Part shown: piece by piece, positions 21,264-34,079 of the stretch
Layout of the letters: each line of letters opens with the position of its first letter
Numbering within the stretch: the first letter of the stretch is position 1
From: Pleurodeles waltl
Taxonomy: Eukaryota; Chordata; Amphibia; Caudata; Salamandridae
DNA: 64,000 bases
Assembly: GCF_031143425.1 (NCBI RefSeq)
Contig: NW_027150026.1
Location: 62,001-126,000 of the forward strand
Reading direction: 5' to 3'
The notes under the pieces: model-generated
The model's input: only the letters and a program-made list of their open reading frames with translations
The model's database searches: none
Told to the model about the DNA's origin: nothing
Translations under genes and position numbers: made by a program

Positions 21264-22427
21264 TCGGTGCTCTTTCACAATGATGTGTTAGGTTTTTCCT
21301 TGGATGCCTCCTTTCCCAGGAATAAGCATGTATTATTCAACAACGTTGAGAGCACAGGTAAAACAAAGACAAGAATGTGAAACAATGCACTGTGCAATGC
21401 CAGCATGAAAACTCTCAAGGAGTACGCTGCCCAGGCCTACAGCTTCTCAGACACTGTATCTGTCTATTTTGGGGAGCTGCAGAGAAGCCTTGCCTGTGCT
21501 TTTCGAGCCTGCTGTCTGGGGTGAGTGCCTGGATAAATTGTTGTTGGGAAGGACAAGGCAGCTAGCTCCTCTACAGGGGTCAATTTAGGAGGTTGGTGGG
21601 AAGCACAGGAAGGGGCAGGAAGGAAGCTCTCTGCTGTTGCTTCTCGGCCTAGGCAGAGCTGCAGGTGTGGTTAAAAAGGATTGGCGTTTGGCCAGGTCCC
21701 AGACCACAGTGCAACCTAGGGCAACAAGAGAGGTGAGGCTACTGAGGCCCTTACCCTGAGCCTTCTGACCCCACCGCCCCTTTGGCCCCGATCGGCCAAA
21801 ACCTCTCTATAAGGGCTAAAGGTGATTATTATATATGCCTGAGTAACTTAGGGTCCCTCGCATAAATGGACTCCTGCTGAAGGAGCTCGCCTTTGCTTTG
21901 GGACTGGCCCAACACGGCCTTGCTCTCCTCAACAAACCTGCCACCAGCCAGGAGGCTGAATGGCTTGCAGAAGGACACTCCCAGGTATGCCCAAGCACTT
22001 CATTTGCATAGAGACTACCCTCTCTTGGGCCCGCCTCCACTCACCTATTAAGTAATGTGGCTAGAATATCAAGACAGAAAGAGGAGCAGGGCCTGACAGC
22101 CTTTCAAAGGCTCAACTGAGGTGCTGGGCTGACGGCTGGGATCACCAAAGCCTGGGATGACTCCAATATGGAAGCAGAAGCCTTAGGGCAAACAAAGGTC
22201 AGCAGTTGATGTGCTGTAAAGAAGAAGGGCTGCAGAGGGCCTCAGCAAAGCCTTCGGAATACTTGTGGATTGGCAGGAGTGCCTATATTTGTTTTTTGAG
22301 AAGCACCTTGCCAGTGCAAAGGATTGCTGAGGAAGAGGAAGGAGCAGAGCGGAATGACTGGAGCCAGTGAGGTTGCCTGTGAAGACATGAAGGGCTATGT
22401 TGAAAGGGGCACCGCTTGCAGAGCCAA

Positions 22428-22509
22428 GTAGTCGTTACCAAGTGGTTAAGGCGATGGACTAGATATCATTTGGCGTCTCCACGAGTATGTTCAAATCCTG
22501 CCCACTACG
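22428..22509 (+). pseudogene. tRNA-Ser relic, unit 8
   Basis: Minority form with an acceptor-stem mismatch (C at 22503), identical to 2169-2250. Confidence 0.88.
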
Positions 22510-23115
22510 TCAGATGACATTTTTGGGATTCCTCTTCAGGGCCTCCTGCGTGGGAGAACAAGGGAGCAGCCTCTATGCAAAGCAGTCAGTAAAACAGAAT
22601 ATGAAGCAAAGACCATTAAAGCCACAGAAGAAAGATATGAACCCAGGCCAAATGCATCCTGCTCCCCCTCCCTCACCTGTCAGGCACTAGTCTGCAGAGA
22701 AACTGAACACGCCCACTCTCCTCCAAGGAGAATTCAGCTCAGGAAACGCCTAGCCACAGGCCCTAGATTGGACGAGGCACTTCTTTTCATACCTGTAAAG
22801 ACCAACCCGTCTCTCTGTGGAGTCCATTCATGGCCTCCAAGACAGAAGTTTTGCCATGGTGCCTATCGTGGCTGCCATCTCCCTGACGTTAAAGCTACCA
22901 CCTCTTCCGGCCTGATTTTTTTCCCCCGTCTCAAAACATGAACATACAAGGAGTGCTAATTTCACATGCATGCCTGCTTTTAGCTTGAGACGCTTTAGAA
23001 AGTCTTCTGTGGAATAGGAATGATGTATAGGAGAGCAGGGAAAATGGTCCAGTGAACGGAAAGAAAAAAGACTACGGATGGAGGTAAAGTGCCCTGTTGA
23101 GATTCACTTGTGTGG

Positions 23116-23197
23116 GTAGTTGTGGCCGAGTGGTTAAGGCGATGGACTAGAAATCCATTGGGGTATCCCCGCGCAGGTTTGAATCCTGCCAACTACG
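23116..23197 (+). tRNA. tRNA-Ser-AGA: tRNA-Ser(AGA) with T-loop C56-to-T mutation, unit 8
   Basis: As 2857-2938 except T at 23180, changing the T loop from TTCGAAT to TTTGAAT. The base is C56 in standard numbering, nearly invariant, pairing with G19 in the elbow and central to box B. The copy is probably weakly transcribed, poorly folded or both. Confidence 0.9.
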
Positions 23198-23419
23198 CTG
23201 TCCCTTTTGTGAACAGTATTTTCCCATAATTCTTTGAAATACCTTCTGGCATAAATGCGGGCTCCAAAAGCAGGACTAATAGGGTCAGCGGCCTGGGAGG
23301 GCTCAAACTTTTGCCATTGTGGCCTTCCTCTCTAGAAAAGGACTGCTTCTGTCCAGAGGCTAGACCGCCAGCAGAAATAGAAACGAGCTACGTTGAAAAT
23401 GGACCATAGCTTTAAGCAA

Positions 23420-23501
23420 GTAGTCGTGGCCGAGTGGTTAAGGCGATGGACTTGAAATCCATTGGGGTCTCCCCGCGTAGGTTCAAATCCTGCCGACTAC
23501 G
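23420..23501 (+). tRNA. tRNA-Ser-TGA: tRNA-Ser(TGA), unit 9
   Basis: Identical to the copy at 271-352. Confidence 0.97.
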
Positions 23502-24071
23502 TGCTACTTCACCTTTGGTGATATTTTATACTTCATATTAAATGGCATCTGCACAAGCAGGCCGAATATAGCTATCACTCTCAATAGAGCTAAGGAAGGC
23601 GAAACACTGGGCAGGGAATGGGATCAAAAGAGTGGCCGGAGAAGGCATGAGACTACCTGTCTGGCACTCCTGCCACTTGTGCACCCCAGCTGTCGAGAAG
23701 ACACATGTCGAGTAATAGCCAAGGAGATTGGGAAAGAACTTCAGTTATCATCTCGCCAGTAAGTTCCATCTGAGGTATCAGATGCATGAAGGAAGTAGCC
23801 TTATTGGGGCGTCTGACAGTGTCATTATTTTCCTAAAGTGTCATAACTGCATTCTTTTACAACCTCCTTTTTGCTTTTCTCTGGCCAGGAACATGAACTT
23901 TATAATAGTGCCTTTGAGTCACGTCAGTATGCAGGTATGGACCGAGTGTATTTTTTGCAGTAGAACGGATAGGCAAAGATGGGAAGGCAGTGGAGCAGAG
24001 TGAACTGAGGGAAAGAAAAAGACTGCTGTGAGAGTGAGAACCTCAGCTTAAGTGGCAGCCACCCCTCGTGA

Positions 24072-24153
24072 GTAGTCGTGGCCGAGTGGTTAAGGCGATG
24101 GACTCGAAATCCATTGGGGTGTCCCCGCGCAGGTTCAAATCCTGCCGACTACG
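24072..24153 (+). tRNA. tRNA-Ser-CGA: tRNA-Ser(CGA), unit 9
   Basis: Identical to the copy at 923-1004. Confidence 0.96.
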
Positions 24154-25317
24154 TCGGTGCTCTTTCACAATGATGTGTTAGGTTTTTCCTTGGATGCCTC
24201 CTTTCCCAGGAATAAGCATGTATTATTCAACAACGTTGAGAGCACAGGTAAAACAAAGACAAGAATGTGAAACAATGCACTGTGCAATGCCAGCATGAAA
24301 ACTCTCAAGGAGTACGCTGCCCAGGCCTACAGCTTCTCAGACACTGTATCTGTCTATTTTGGGGAGCTGCAGAGAAGCCTTGCCTGTGCTTTTCGAGCCT
24401 GCTGTCTGGGGTGAGTGCCTGGATAAATTGTTGTTGGGAAGGACAAGGCAGCTAGCTCCTCTACAGGGGTCAATTTAGGAGGTTGGTGGGAAGCACAGGA
24501 AGGGGCAGGAAGGAAGCTCTCTGCTGTTGCTTCTCGGCCTAGGCAGAGCTGCAGGTGTGGTTAAAAAGGATTGGCGTTTGGCCAGGTCCCAGACCACAGT
24601 GCAACCTAGGGCAACAAGAGAGGTGAGGCTACTGAGGCCCTTACCCTGAGCCTTCTGACCCCACCGCCCCTTTGGCCCCGATCGGCCAAAACCTCTCTAT
24701 AAGGGCTAAAGGTGATTATTATATATGCCTGAGTAACTTAGGGTCCCTCGCATAAATGGACTCCTGCTGAAGGAGCTCGCCTTTGCTTTGGGACTGGCCC
24801 AACACGGCCTTGCTCTCCTCAACAAACCTGCCACCAGCCAGGAGGCTGAATGGCTTGCAGAAGGACACTCCCAGGTATGCCCAAGCACTTCATTTGCATA
24901 GAGACTACCCTCTCTTGGGCCCGCCTCCACTCACCTATTAAGTAATGTGGCTAGAATATCAAGACAGAAAGAGGAGCAGGGCCTGACAGCCTTTCAAAGG
25001 CTCAACTGAGGTGCTGGGCTGACGGCTGGGATCACCAAAGCCTGGGATGACTCCAATATGGAAGCAGAAGCCTTAGGGCAAACAAAGGTCAGCAGTTGAT
25101 GTGCTGTAAAGAAGAAGGGCTGCAGAGGACCTCAGCAAAGCCTTCGGAATACTTGTGGATTGGCAGGAGTGCCTATATTTGTTTTTTGAGAAGCACCTTG
25201 CCAGTGCAAAGGATTGCTGAGGAAGAGGAAGGAGCAGAGCGGAATGACTGGAGCCAGTGAGGTTGCCTGTGAAGACATGAAGGGCTATGTTGAAAGGGGC
25301 ACCGCTTGCAGAGCCAA

Positions 25318-25399
25318 GTAGTCGTTACCAAGTGGTTAAGGCGATGGACTAGATATCATTTGGCGTCTCCACGAGTATGTTCAAATCCTGCCCACTACG
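25318..25399 (+). pseudogene. tRNA-Ser relic, unit 9
   Basis: Minority form with C at 25393, identical to 2169-2250. Confidence 0.88.
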
Positions 25400-26005
25400 T
25401 CAGATGACATTTTTGGGATTCCTCTTCAGGGCCTCCTGCGTGGGAGAACAAGGGAGCAGCCTCTATGCAAAGCAGTCAGTAAAACAGAATATGAAGCAAA
25501 GACCATTAAAGCCACAGAAGAAAGATATGAACCCAGGCCAAATGCATCCTGCTCCCCCTCCCTCACCTGTCAGGCACTAGTCTGCAGAGAAACTGAACAC
25601 GCCCACTCTCCTCCAAGGAGAATTCAGCTCAGGAAACGCCTAGCCACAGGCCCTAGATTGGACGAGGCACTTCTTTTCATACCTGTAAAGACCAACCCGT
25701 CTCTCTGTGGAGTCCATTCATGGCCTCCAAGACAGAAGTTTTGCCATGGTGCCTATCGTGGCTGCCATCTCCCTGACGTTAAAGCTACCACCTCTTCCGG
25801 CCTGATTTTTTTCCCCCGTCTCAAAACATGAACATACAAGGAGTGCTAATTTCACATGCATGCCTGCTTTTAGCTTGAGACGCTTTAGAAAGTCTTCTGT
25901 GGAATAGGAATGATGTATAGGAGAGCAGGGAAAATGGTCCAGTGAACGGAAAGAAAAAAGACTACGGATGGAGGTAAAGTGCCCTGTTGAGATTCACTTG
26001 TGTGG

Positions 26006-26087
26006 GTAGTTGTGGCCGAGTGGTTAAGGCGATGGACTAGAAATCCATTGGGGTATCCCCGCGCAGGTTCGAATCCTGCCAACTACG
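26006..26087 (+). tRNA. tRNA-Ser-AGA: tRNA-Ser(AGA), unit 9
   Basis: Identical to 2857-2938; followed by TTTTT rather than TTTT. Confidence 0.98.
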
Positions 26088-26093
26088 CTGTCC

Positions 26094-26098
26094 TTTTT
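26094..26098 (+). terminator. Lengthened T5 terminator, unit 9 AGA gene
   Basis: A C-to-T change next to the usual T4 makes a T5 run 7 nt past the gene. Seen only here. Confidence 0.75.
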
Positions 26099-26309
26099 GT
26101 GAACAGTATTTTCCCATAATTCTTTGAAATACCTACTGGCATAAATGCGGGCTCCAAAAGCAGGACTAATAGGGTCAGCGGCCTGGGAGGGCTCAAACTT
26201 TTGCCATTGTGGCCTTCCTCTCTAGAAAAGGACTGCTTCTGTCCAGAGGCTAGACCGCCAGCAGAAATAGAAACGAGCTACGTTGAAAATGGACCATAGC
26301 TTTAAGCAA

Positions 26310-26391
26310 GTAGTCGTGGCCGAGTGGTTAAGGCGATGGACTTGAAATCTATTGGGGTCTCCCCGCGTAGGTTCAAATCCTGCCGACTACG
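26310..26391 (+). tRNA. tRNA-Ser-TGA: tRNA-Ser(TGA) with anticodon-stem change, unit 10
   Basis: As 271-352 except T at 26350, turning one G-C pair of the anticodon stem (ATGGA/TCTAT) into a G-U wobble. Probably still functional. Confidence 0.95.
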
Positions 26392-26961
26392 TGCTACTTC
26401 ACCTTTGGTGATATTTTATACTTCATATTAAATGGCATCTGCACAAGCAGGCCGAATATAGCTATCACTCTCAATAGAGCTAAGGAAGGCGAAACACTGG
26501 GCAGGGAATGGGATCAAAAGAGTGGCCGGAGAAGGCATGAGACTACCTGTCTGGCACTCCTGCCACTTGTGCACCCCAGCTGTCGAGAAGACACATGTCG
26601 AGTAATAGCCAAGGAGATTGGGAAAGAACTTCAGTTATCATCTCGCCAGTAAGTTCCATCTGAGGTATCAGATGCATGAAGGAAGTAGCCTTATTGGGGC
26701 GTCTGACAGTGTCATTATTTTCCTAAAGTGTCATAACTGCATTCTTTTACAACCTCCTTTTTGCTTTTCTCTGGCCAGGAACATGAACTTTATAATAGTG
26801 CCTTTGAGTCACGTCAGTATGCAGGTATGGACCGAGTGTATTTTTTGCAGTAGAACGGATAGGCAAAGATGGGAAGGCAGTGGAGCAGAGTGAACTGAGG
26901 GAAAGAAAAAGACTGCTGTGAGAGTGAGAACCTCAGCTTAAGTGGCAGCCACCCCTCGTGA

Positions 26962-27043
26962 GTAGTCGTGGCCGAGTGGTTAAGGCGATGGACTCGAAAT
27001 CCATTGGGGTGTCCCCGCGCAGGTTCAAATCCTGCCGACTACG
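26962..27043 (+). tRNA. tRNA-Ser-CGA: tRNA-Ser(CGA), unit 10
   Basis: Identical to the copy at 923-1004. Confidence 0.96.
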
Positions 27044-28207
27044 TCGGTGCTCTTTCACAATGATGTGTTAGGTTTTTCCTTGGATGCCTCCTTTCCCAGG
27101 AATAAGCATGTATTATTCAACAACGTTGAGAGCACAGGTAAAACAAAGACAAGAATGTGAAACAATGCACTGTGCAATGCCAGCATGAAAACTCTCAAGG
27201 AGTACGCTGCCCAGGCCTACAGCTTCTCAGACACTGTATCTGTCTATTTTGGGGAGCTGCAGAGAAGCCTTGCCTGTGCTTTTCGAGCCTGCTGTCTGGG
27301 GTGAGTGCCTGGATAAATTGTTGTTGGGAAGGACAAGGCAGCTAGCTCCTCTACAGGGGTCAATTTAGGAGGTTGGTGGGAAGCACAGGAAGGGGCAGGA
27401 AGGAAGCTCTCTGCTGTTGCTTCTCGGCCTAGGCAGAGCTGCAGGTGTGGTTAAAAAGGATTGGCGTTTGGCCAGGTCCCAGACCACAGTGCAACCTAGG
27501 GCAACAAGAGAGGTGAGGCTACTGAGGCCCTTACCCTGAGCCTTCTGACCCCACCGCCCCTTTGGCCCCGATCGGCCAAAACCTCTCTATAAGGGCTAAA
27601 GGTGATTATTATATATGCCTGAGTAACTTAGGGTCCCTCGCATAAATGGACTCCTGCTGAAGGAGCTCGCCTTTGCTTTGGGACTGGCCCAACACGGCCT
27701 TGCTCTCCTCAACAAACCTGCCACCAGCCAGGAGGCTGAATGGCTTGCAGAAGGACACTCCCAGGTATGCCCAAGCACTTCATTTGCATAGAGACTACCC
27801 TCTCTTGGGCCCGCCTCCACTCACCTATTAAGTAATGTGGCTAGAATATCAAGACAGAAAGAGGAGCAGGGCCTGACAGCCTTTCAAAGGCTCAACTGAG
27901 GTGCTGGGCTGACGGCTGGGATCACCAAAGCCTGGGATGACTCCAATATGGAAGCAGAAGCCTTAGGGCAAACAAAGGTCAGCAGTTGATGTGCTGTAAA
28001 GAAGAAGGGCTGCAGAGGGCCTCAGCAAAGCCTTCGGAATACTTGTGGATTGGCAGGAGTGCCTATATTTGTTTTTTGAGAAGCACCTTGCCAGTGCAAA
28101 GGATTGCTGAGGAAGAGGAAGGAGCAGAGCGGAATGACTGGAGCCAGTGAGGTTGCCTGTGAAGACATGAAGGGCTATGTTGAAAGGGGCACCGCTTGCA
28201 GAGCCAA

Positions 28208-28289
28208 GTAGTCGTTACCAAGTGGTTAAGGCGATGGACTAGATATCATTTGGCGTCTCCACGAGTATGTTCAAATCCTGCCGACTACG
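28208..28289 (+). pseudogene. tRNA-Ser relic, unit 10
   Basis: Majority form, as at 5059-5140. Confidence 0.88.
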
Positions 28290-28895
28290 TCAGATGACAT
28301 TTTTGGGATTCCTCTTCAGGGCCTCCTGCGTGGGAGAACAAGGGAGCAGCCTCTATGCAAAGCAGTCAGTAAAACAGAATATGAAGCAAAGACCATTAAA
28401 GCCACAGAAGAAAGATATGAACCCAGGCCAAATGCATCCTGCTCCCCCTCCCTCACCTGTCAGGCACTAGTCTGCAGAGAAACTGAACACGCCCACTCTC
28501 CTCCAAGGAGAATTCAGCTCAGGAAACGCCTAGCCACAGGCCCTAGATTGGACGAGGCACTTCTTTTCATACCTGTAAAGACCAACCCGTCTCTCTGTGG
28601 AGTCCATTCATGGCCTCCAAGACAGAAGTTTTGCCATGGTGCCTATCGTGGCTGCCATCTCCCTGACGTTAAAGCTACCACCTCTTCCGGCCTGATTTTT
28701 TTCCCCCGTCTCAAAACATGAACATACAAGGAGTGCTAATTTCACATGCATGCCTGCTTTTAGCTTGAGACGCTTTAGAAAGTCTTCTGTGGAATAGGAA
28801 TGATGTATAGGAGAGCAGGGAAAATGGTCCAGTGAACGGAAAGAAAAAAGACTACGGATGGAGGTAAAGTGCCCTGTTGAGATTCACTTGTGTGG

Positions 28896-28977
28896 GTAGT
28901 TGTGGCCGAGTGGTTAAGGCGATGGACTAGAAATCCATTGGGGTATCCCCGCGCAGGTTCGAATCCTGCCAACTACG
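28896..28977 (+). tRNA. tRNA-Ser-AGA: tRNA-Ser(AGA), unit 10
   Basis: Identical to 2857-2938. Confidence 0.98.
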
Positions 28978-29199
28978 CTGTCCCTTTTGTGAACAGTATT
29001 TTCCCATAATTCTTTGAAATACCTTCTGGCATAAATGCGGGCTCCAAAAGCAGGACTAATAGGGTCAGCGGCCTGGGAGGGCTCAAACTTTTGCCATTGT
29101 GGCCTTCCTCTCTAGAAAAGGACTGCTTCTGTCCAGAGGCTAGACCGCCAGCAGAAATAGAAACGAGCTACGTTGAAAATGGACCATAGCTTTAAGCAA

Positions 29200-29281
29200 G
29201 TAGTCGTGGCCGAGTGGTTAAGGCGATGGACTTGAAATCCATTGGGGTCTCCCCGCGTAGGTTCAAATCCTGCCGACTACG
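29200..29281 (+). tRNA. tRNA-Ser-TGA: tRNA-Ser(TGA), unit 11
   Basis: Identical to the copy at 271-352. Confidence 0.97.
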
Positions 29282-29851
29282 TGCTACTTCACCTTTGGTG
29301 ATATTTTATACTTCATATTAAATGGCATCTGCACAAGCAGGCCGAATATAGCTATCACTCTCAATAGAGCTAAGGAAGGCGAAACACTGGGCAGGGAATG
29401 GGATCAAAAGAGTGGCCGGAGAAGGCATGAGACTACCTGTCTGGCACTCCTGCCACTTGTGCACCCCAGCTGTCGAGAAGACACATGTCGAGTAATAGCC
29501 AAGGAGATTGGGAAAGAACTTCAGTTATCATCTCGCCAGTAAGTTCCATCTGAGGTATCAGATGCATGAAGGAAGTAGCCTTATTGGGGCGTCTGACAGT
29601 GTCATTATTTTCCTAAAGTGTCATAACTGCATTCTTTTACAACCTCCTTTTTGCTTTTCTCTGGCCAGGAACATGAACTTTATAATAGTGCCTTTGAGTC
29701 ACGTCAGTATGCAGGTATGGACCGAGTGTATTTTTTGCAGTAGAACGGATAGGCAAAGATGGGAAGGCAGTGGAGCAGAGTGAACTGAGGGAAAGAAAAA
29801 GACTGCTGTGAGAGTGAGAACCTCAGCTTAAGTGGCAGCCACCCCTCGTGA

Positions 29852-29933
29852 GTAGTCGTGGCCGAGTGGTTAAGGCGATGGACTCGAAATCCATTGGGGT
29901 GTCCCCGCGCAGGTTCAAATCCTGCCGACTACG
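29852..29933 (+). tRNA. tRNA-Ser-CGA: tRNA-Ser(CGA), unit 11
   Basis: Identical to the copy at 923-1004. Confidence 0.96.
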
Positions 29934-31097
29934 TCGGTGCTCTTTCACAATGATGTGTTAGGTTTTTCCTTGGATGCCTCCTTTCCCAGGAATAAGCATG
30001 TATTATTCAACAACGTTGAGAGCACAGGTAAAACAAAGACAAGAATGTGAAACAATGCACTGTGCAATGCCAGCATGAAAACTCTCAAGGAGTACGCTGC
30101 CCAGGCCTACAGCTTCTCAGACACTGTATCTGTCTATTTTGGGGAGCTGCAGAGAAGCCTTGCCTGTGCTTTTCGAGCCTGCTGTCTGGGGTGAGTGCCT
30201 GGATAAATTGTTGTTGGGAAGGACAAGGCAGCTAGCTCCTCTACAGGGGTCAATTTAGGAGGTTGGTGGGAAGCACAGGAAGGGGCAGGAAGGAAGCTCT
30301 CTGCTGTTGCTTCTCGGCCTAGGCAGAGCTGCAGGTGTGGTTAAAAAGGATTGGCGTTTGGCCAGGTCCCAGACCACAGTGCAACCTAGGGCAACAAGAG
30401 AGGTGAGGCTACTGAGGCCCTTACCCTGAGCCTTCTGACCCCACCGCCCCTTTGGCCCCGATCGGCCAAAACCTCTCTATAAGGGCTAAAGGTGATTATT
30501 ATATATGCCTGAGTAACTTAGGGTCCCTCGCATAAATGGACTCCTGCTGAAGGAGCTCGCCTTTGCTTTGGGACTGGCCCAACACGGCCTTGCTCTCCTC
30601 AACAAACCTGCCACCAGCCAGGAGGCTGAATGGCTTGCAGAAGGACACTCCCAGGTATGCCCAAGCACTTCATTTGCATAGAGACTACCCTCTCTTGGGC
30701 CCGCCTCCACTCACCTATTAAGTAATGTGGCTAGAATATCAAGACAGAAAGAGGAGCAGGGCCTGACAGCCTTTCAAAGGCTCAACTGAGGTGCTGGGCT
30801 GACGGCTGGGATCACCAAAGCCTGGGATGACTCCAATATGGAAGCAGAAGCCTTAGGGCAAACAAAGGTCAGCAGTTGATGTGCTGTAAAGAAGAAGGGC
30901 TGCAGAGGGCCTCAGCAAAGCCTTCGGAATACTTGTGGATTGGCAGGAGTGCCTATATTTGTTTTTTGAGAAGCACCTTGCCAGTGCAAAGGATTGCTGA
31001 GGAAGAGGAAGGAGCAGAGCGGAATGACTGGAGCCAGTGAGGTTGCCTGTGAAGACATGAAGGGCTATGTTGAAAGGGGCACCGCTTGCAGAGCCAA

Positions 31098-31179
31098 GTA
31101 GTCGTTACCAAGTGGTTAAGGCGATGGACTAGATATCATTTGGCGTCTCCACGAGTATGTTCAAATCCTGCCGACTACG
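31098..31179 (+). pseudogene. tRNA-Ser relic, unit 11
   Basis: Majority form, as at 5059-5140. Confidence 0.88.
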
Positions 31180-31785
31180 TCAGATGACATTTTTGGGATT
31201 CCTCTTCAGGGCCTCCTGCGTGGGAGAACAAGGGAGCAGCCTCTATGCAAAGCAGTCAGTAAAACAGAATATGAAGCAAAGACCATTAAAGCCACAGAAG
31301 AAAGATATGAACCCAGGCCAAATGCATCCTGCTCCCCCTCCCTCACCTGTCAGGCACTAGTCTGCAGAGAAACTGAACACGCCCACTCTCCTCCAAGGAG
31401 AATTCAGCTCAGGAAACGCCTAGCCACAGGCCCTAGATTGGACGAGGCACTTCTTTTCATACCTGTAAAGACCAACCCGTCTCTCTGTGGAGTCCATTCA
31501 TGGCCTCCAAGACAGAAGTTTTGCCATGGTGCCTATCGTGGCTGCCATCTCCCTGACGTTAAAGCTACCACCTCTTCCGGCCTGATTTTTTTCCCCCGTC
31601 TCAAAACATGAACATACAAGGAGTGCTAATTTCACATGCATGCCTGCTTTTAGCTTGAGACGCTTTAGAAAGTCTTCTGTGGAATAGGAATGATGTATAG
31701 GAGAGCAGGGAAAATGGTCCAGTGAACGGAAAGAAAAAAGACTACGGATGGAGGTAAAGTGCCCTGTTGAGATTCACTTGTGTGG

Positions 31786-31867
31786 GTAGTTGTGGCCGAG
31801 TGGTTAAGGCGATGGACTAGAAATCCATTGGGGTATCCCCGCGCAGGTTCGAATCCTGCCAACTACG
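31786..31867 (+). tRNA. tRNA-Ser-AGA: tRNA-Ser(AGA), unit 11
   Basis: Identical to 2857-2938. Confidence 0.98.
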
Positions 31868-32089
31868 CTGTCCCTTTTGTGAACAGTATTTTCCCATAAT
31901 TCTTTGAAATACCTTCTGGCATAAATGCGGGCTCCAAAAGCAGGACTAATAGGGTCAGCGGCCTGGGAGGGCTCAAACTTTTGCCATTGTGGCCTTCCTC
32001 TCTAGAAAAGGACTGCTTCTGTCCAGAGGCTAGACCGCCAGCAGAAATAGAAACGAGCTACGTTGAAAATGGACCATAGCTTTAAGCAA

Positions 32090-32171
32090 GTAGTCGTGGC
32101 CGAGTGGTTAAGGCGATGGACTTGAAATCCATTGGGGTCTCCCCGCGTAGGTTCAAATCCTGCCGACTACG
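32090..32171 (+). tRNA. tRNA-Ser-TGA: tRNA-Ser(TGA), unit 12
   Basis: Identical to the copy at 271-352. Confidence 0.97.
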
Positions 32172-32741
32172 TGCTACTTCACCTTTGGTGATATTTTATA
32201 CTTCATATTAAATGGCATCTGCACAAGCAGGCCGAATATAGCTATCACTCTCAATAGAGCTAAGGAAGGCGAAACACTGGGCAGGGAATGGGATCAAAAG
32301 AGTGGCCGGAGAAGGCATGAGACTACCTGTCTGGCACTCCTGCCACTTGTGCACCCCAGCTGTCGAGAAGACACATGTCGAGTAATAGCCAAGGAGATTG
32401 GGAAAGAACTTCAGTTATCATCTCGCCAGTAAGTTCCATCTGAGGTATCAGATGCATGAAGGAAGTAGCCTTATTGGGGCGTCTGACAGTGTCATTATTT
32501 TCCTAAAGTGTCATAACTGCATTCTTTTACAACCTCCTTTTTGCTTTTCTCTGGCCAGGAACATGAACTTTATAATAGTGCCTTTGAGTCACGTCAGTAT
32601 GCAGGTATGGACCGAGTGTATTTTTTGCAGTAGAACGGATAGGCAAAGATGGGAAGGCAGTGGAGCAGAGTGAACTGAGGGAAAGAAAAAGACTGCTGTG
32701 AGAGTGAGAACCTCAGCTTAAGTGGCAGCCACCCCTCGTGA

Positions 32742-32823
32742 GTAGTCGTGGCCGAGTGGTTAAGGCGATGGACTTGAAATCCATTGGGGTGTCCCCGCGC
32801 AGGTTCAAATCCTGCCGACTACG
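32742..32823 (+). tRNA. tRNA-Ser-TGA: tRNA-Ser(TGA) at third locus, unit 12
   Basis: Third-locus body with T34 at 32775. Confidence 0.96.
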
Positions 32824-33997
32824 TCGGTGCTCTTTCACAATGATGTGTTAGGTTTTTCCTTGGATGCCTCCTTTCCCAGGAATAAGCATGTATTATTCAA
32901 CAACGTTGAGAGCACAGGTAAAACAAAGACAAGAATGTGAAACAATGCACTGTGCAATGCCAGCATGAAAACTCTCAAGGAGTACGCAGCCCAGGCCTAC
33001 AGCTTCTCAGACACTGTGTCTGTCTATTTTGGGGAGCTGCAGAGAAGCCTTGCCTGTGCTTTTCGAGCCTGCTGTCTGGGGTGAGTGCCTGGATAAATTG
33101 TTTTTGGGAAGGACAAGGCATCTAGCTCCTCTACAGGGGTCAATTTAGGAGGTTGGTGGGAAGCACAGGAAGGGGCAGGAAGGAAGCTCTCTGCTGTTGC
33201 TTCTCGGCCTAGGCAGAGCTGCAGGTGTGGTTAAAAAGGATTGGCGTTTGGCCAGGTCCCAGACCACAGTGCAACCTAGGGCAACAAGAGAGGTGAGGCT
33301 ACTGAGGCCCTTACCCTGAGCCTTCTGACCCCACCGCCCCTTTGGCCCCGATCGGCCACGATCGGCCAAAACCTCTCAATAAGGGCTAAAGGTGATTATT
33401 ATATATGCCTGAGTAACTTAGGGTCCCTCGCATAAATGGACTCCTGCTGAAGGAGCTCGCCTTTGCTTTGGGACTGGCCCAACACGGCCTTGCTCTCCTC
33501 AACAAACCTGCCACCAGCCAGGAGGCTGAATGGCTTGCAGAAGGACACTCCCAGGTATGCCCAAGCACTTCATTTGCATAGAGACTACCCTCTCTTGGGC
33601 CCGCCTCCACTCACCTATTAAGTAATGTGGCTAGAATATCAAGACAGAAAGAGGAGCAGGGCCTGACAGCCTTTCAAAGGCTCAACTGAGGTGCTGGGCT
33701 GACGGCTGGGATCACCAAAGCCTGGGATGACTCCAATATGGAAGCAGAAGCCTTAGGGCAAACAAAGGTCAGCAGTTGATGTGCTGTAAAGAAGAAGGGC
33801 TGCAGAGGGCCTCAGCAAAGCCTTCGGAATACTTGTGGATTGGCAGGAGTGCCTATATTTGTTTTTTGAGAAGCACCTTGCCAGTGCAAAGGATTGCTGA
33901 GGAAGAGGAAGGAGCAGAGCGGAATGACTGGAGCCAGTGAGGTTGCCTGTGAAGACATGAAGGGCTATGTTGAAAGGGGCACCGCTTGCAGAGCCAA

Positions 33998-34079
33998 GTA
34001 GTCGTTACCAAGTGGTTAAGGCGATGGACTAGATATCATTTGGCGTCTCCACGAGTATGTTCAAATCCTGCCGACTACG
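33998..34079 (+). pseudogene. tRNA-Ser relic, unit 12
   Basis: Majority form, as at 5059-5140. Confidence 0.88.

Larger units (their letters stand above)
20530..23419 (+). repeat. Array unit 8 (2890 bp)
   Basis: Third gene CGA; no duplication; relic carries C at 22503 as in units 1 and 9; AGA gene has a T-loop mutation. Confidence 0.97.
23420..26309 (+). repeat. Array unit 9 (2890 bp)
   Basis: Third gene CGA; no duplication; relic has the minority C at 25393; AGA terminator lengthened to T5. Confidence 0.97.
26310..29199 (+). repeat. Array unit 10 (2890 bp)
   Basis: Third gene CGA; no duplication; its TGA gene carries a private substitution. Confidence 0.97.
29200..32089 (+). repeat. Array unit 11 (2890 bp)
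   Basis: Third gene CGA; no duplication; no private change noticed, so a good representative of the short form. Confidence 0.97.
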
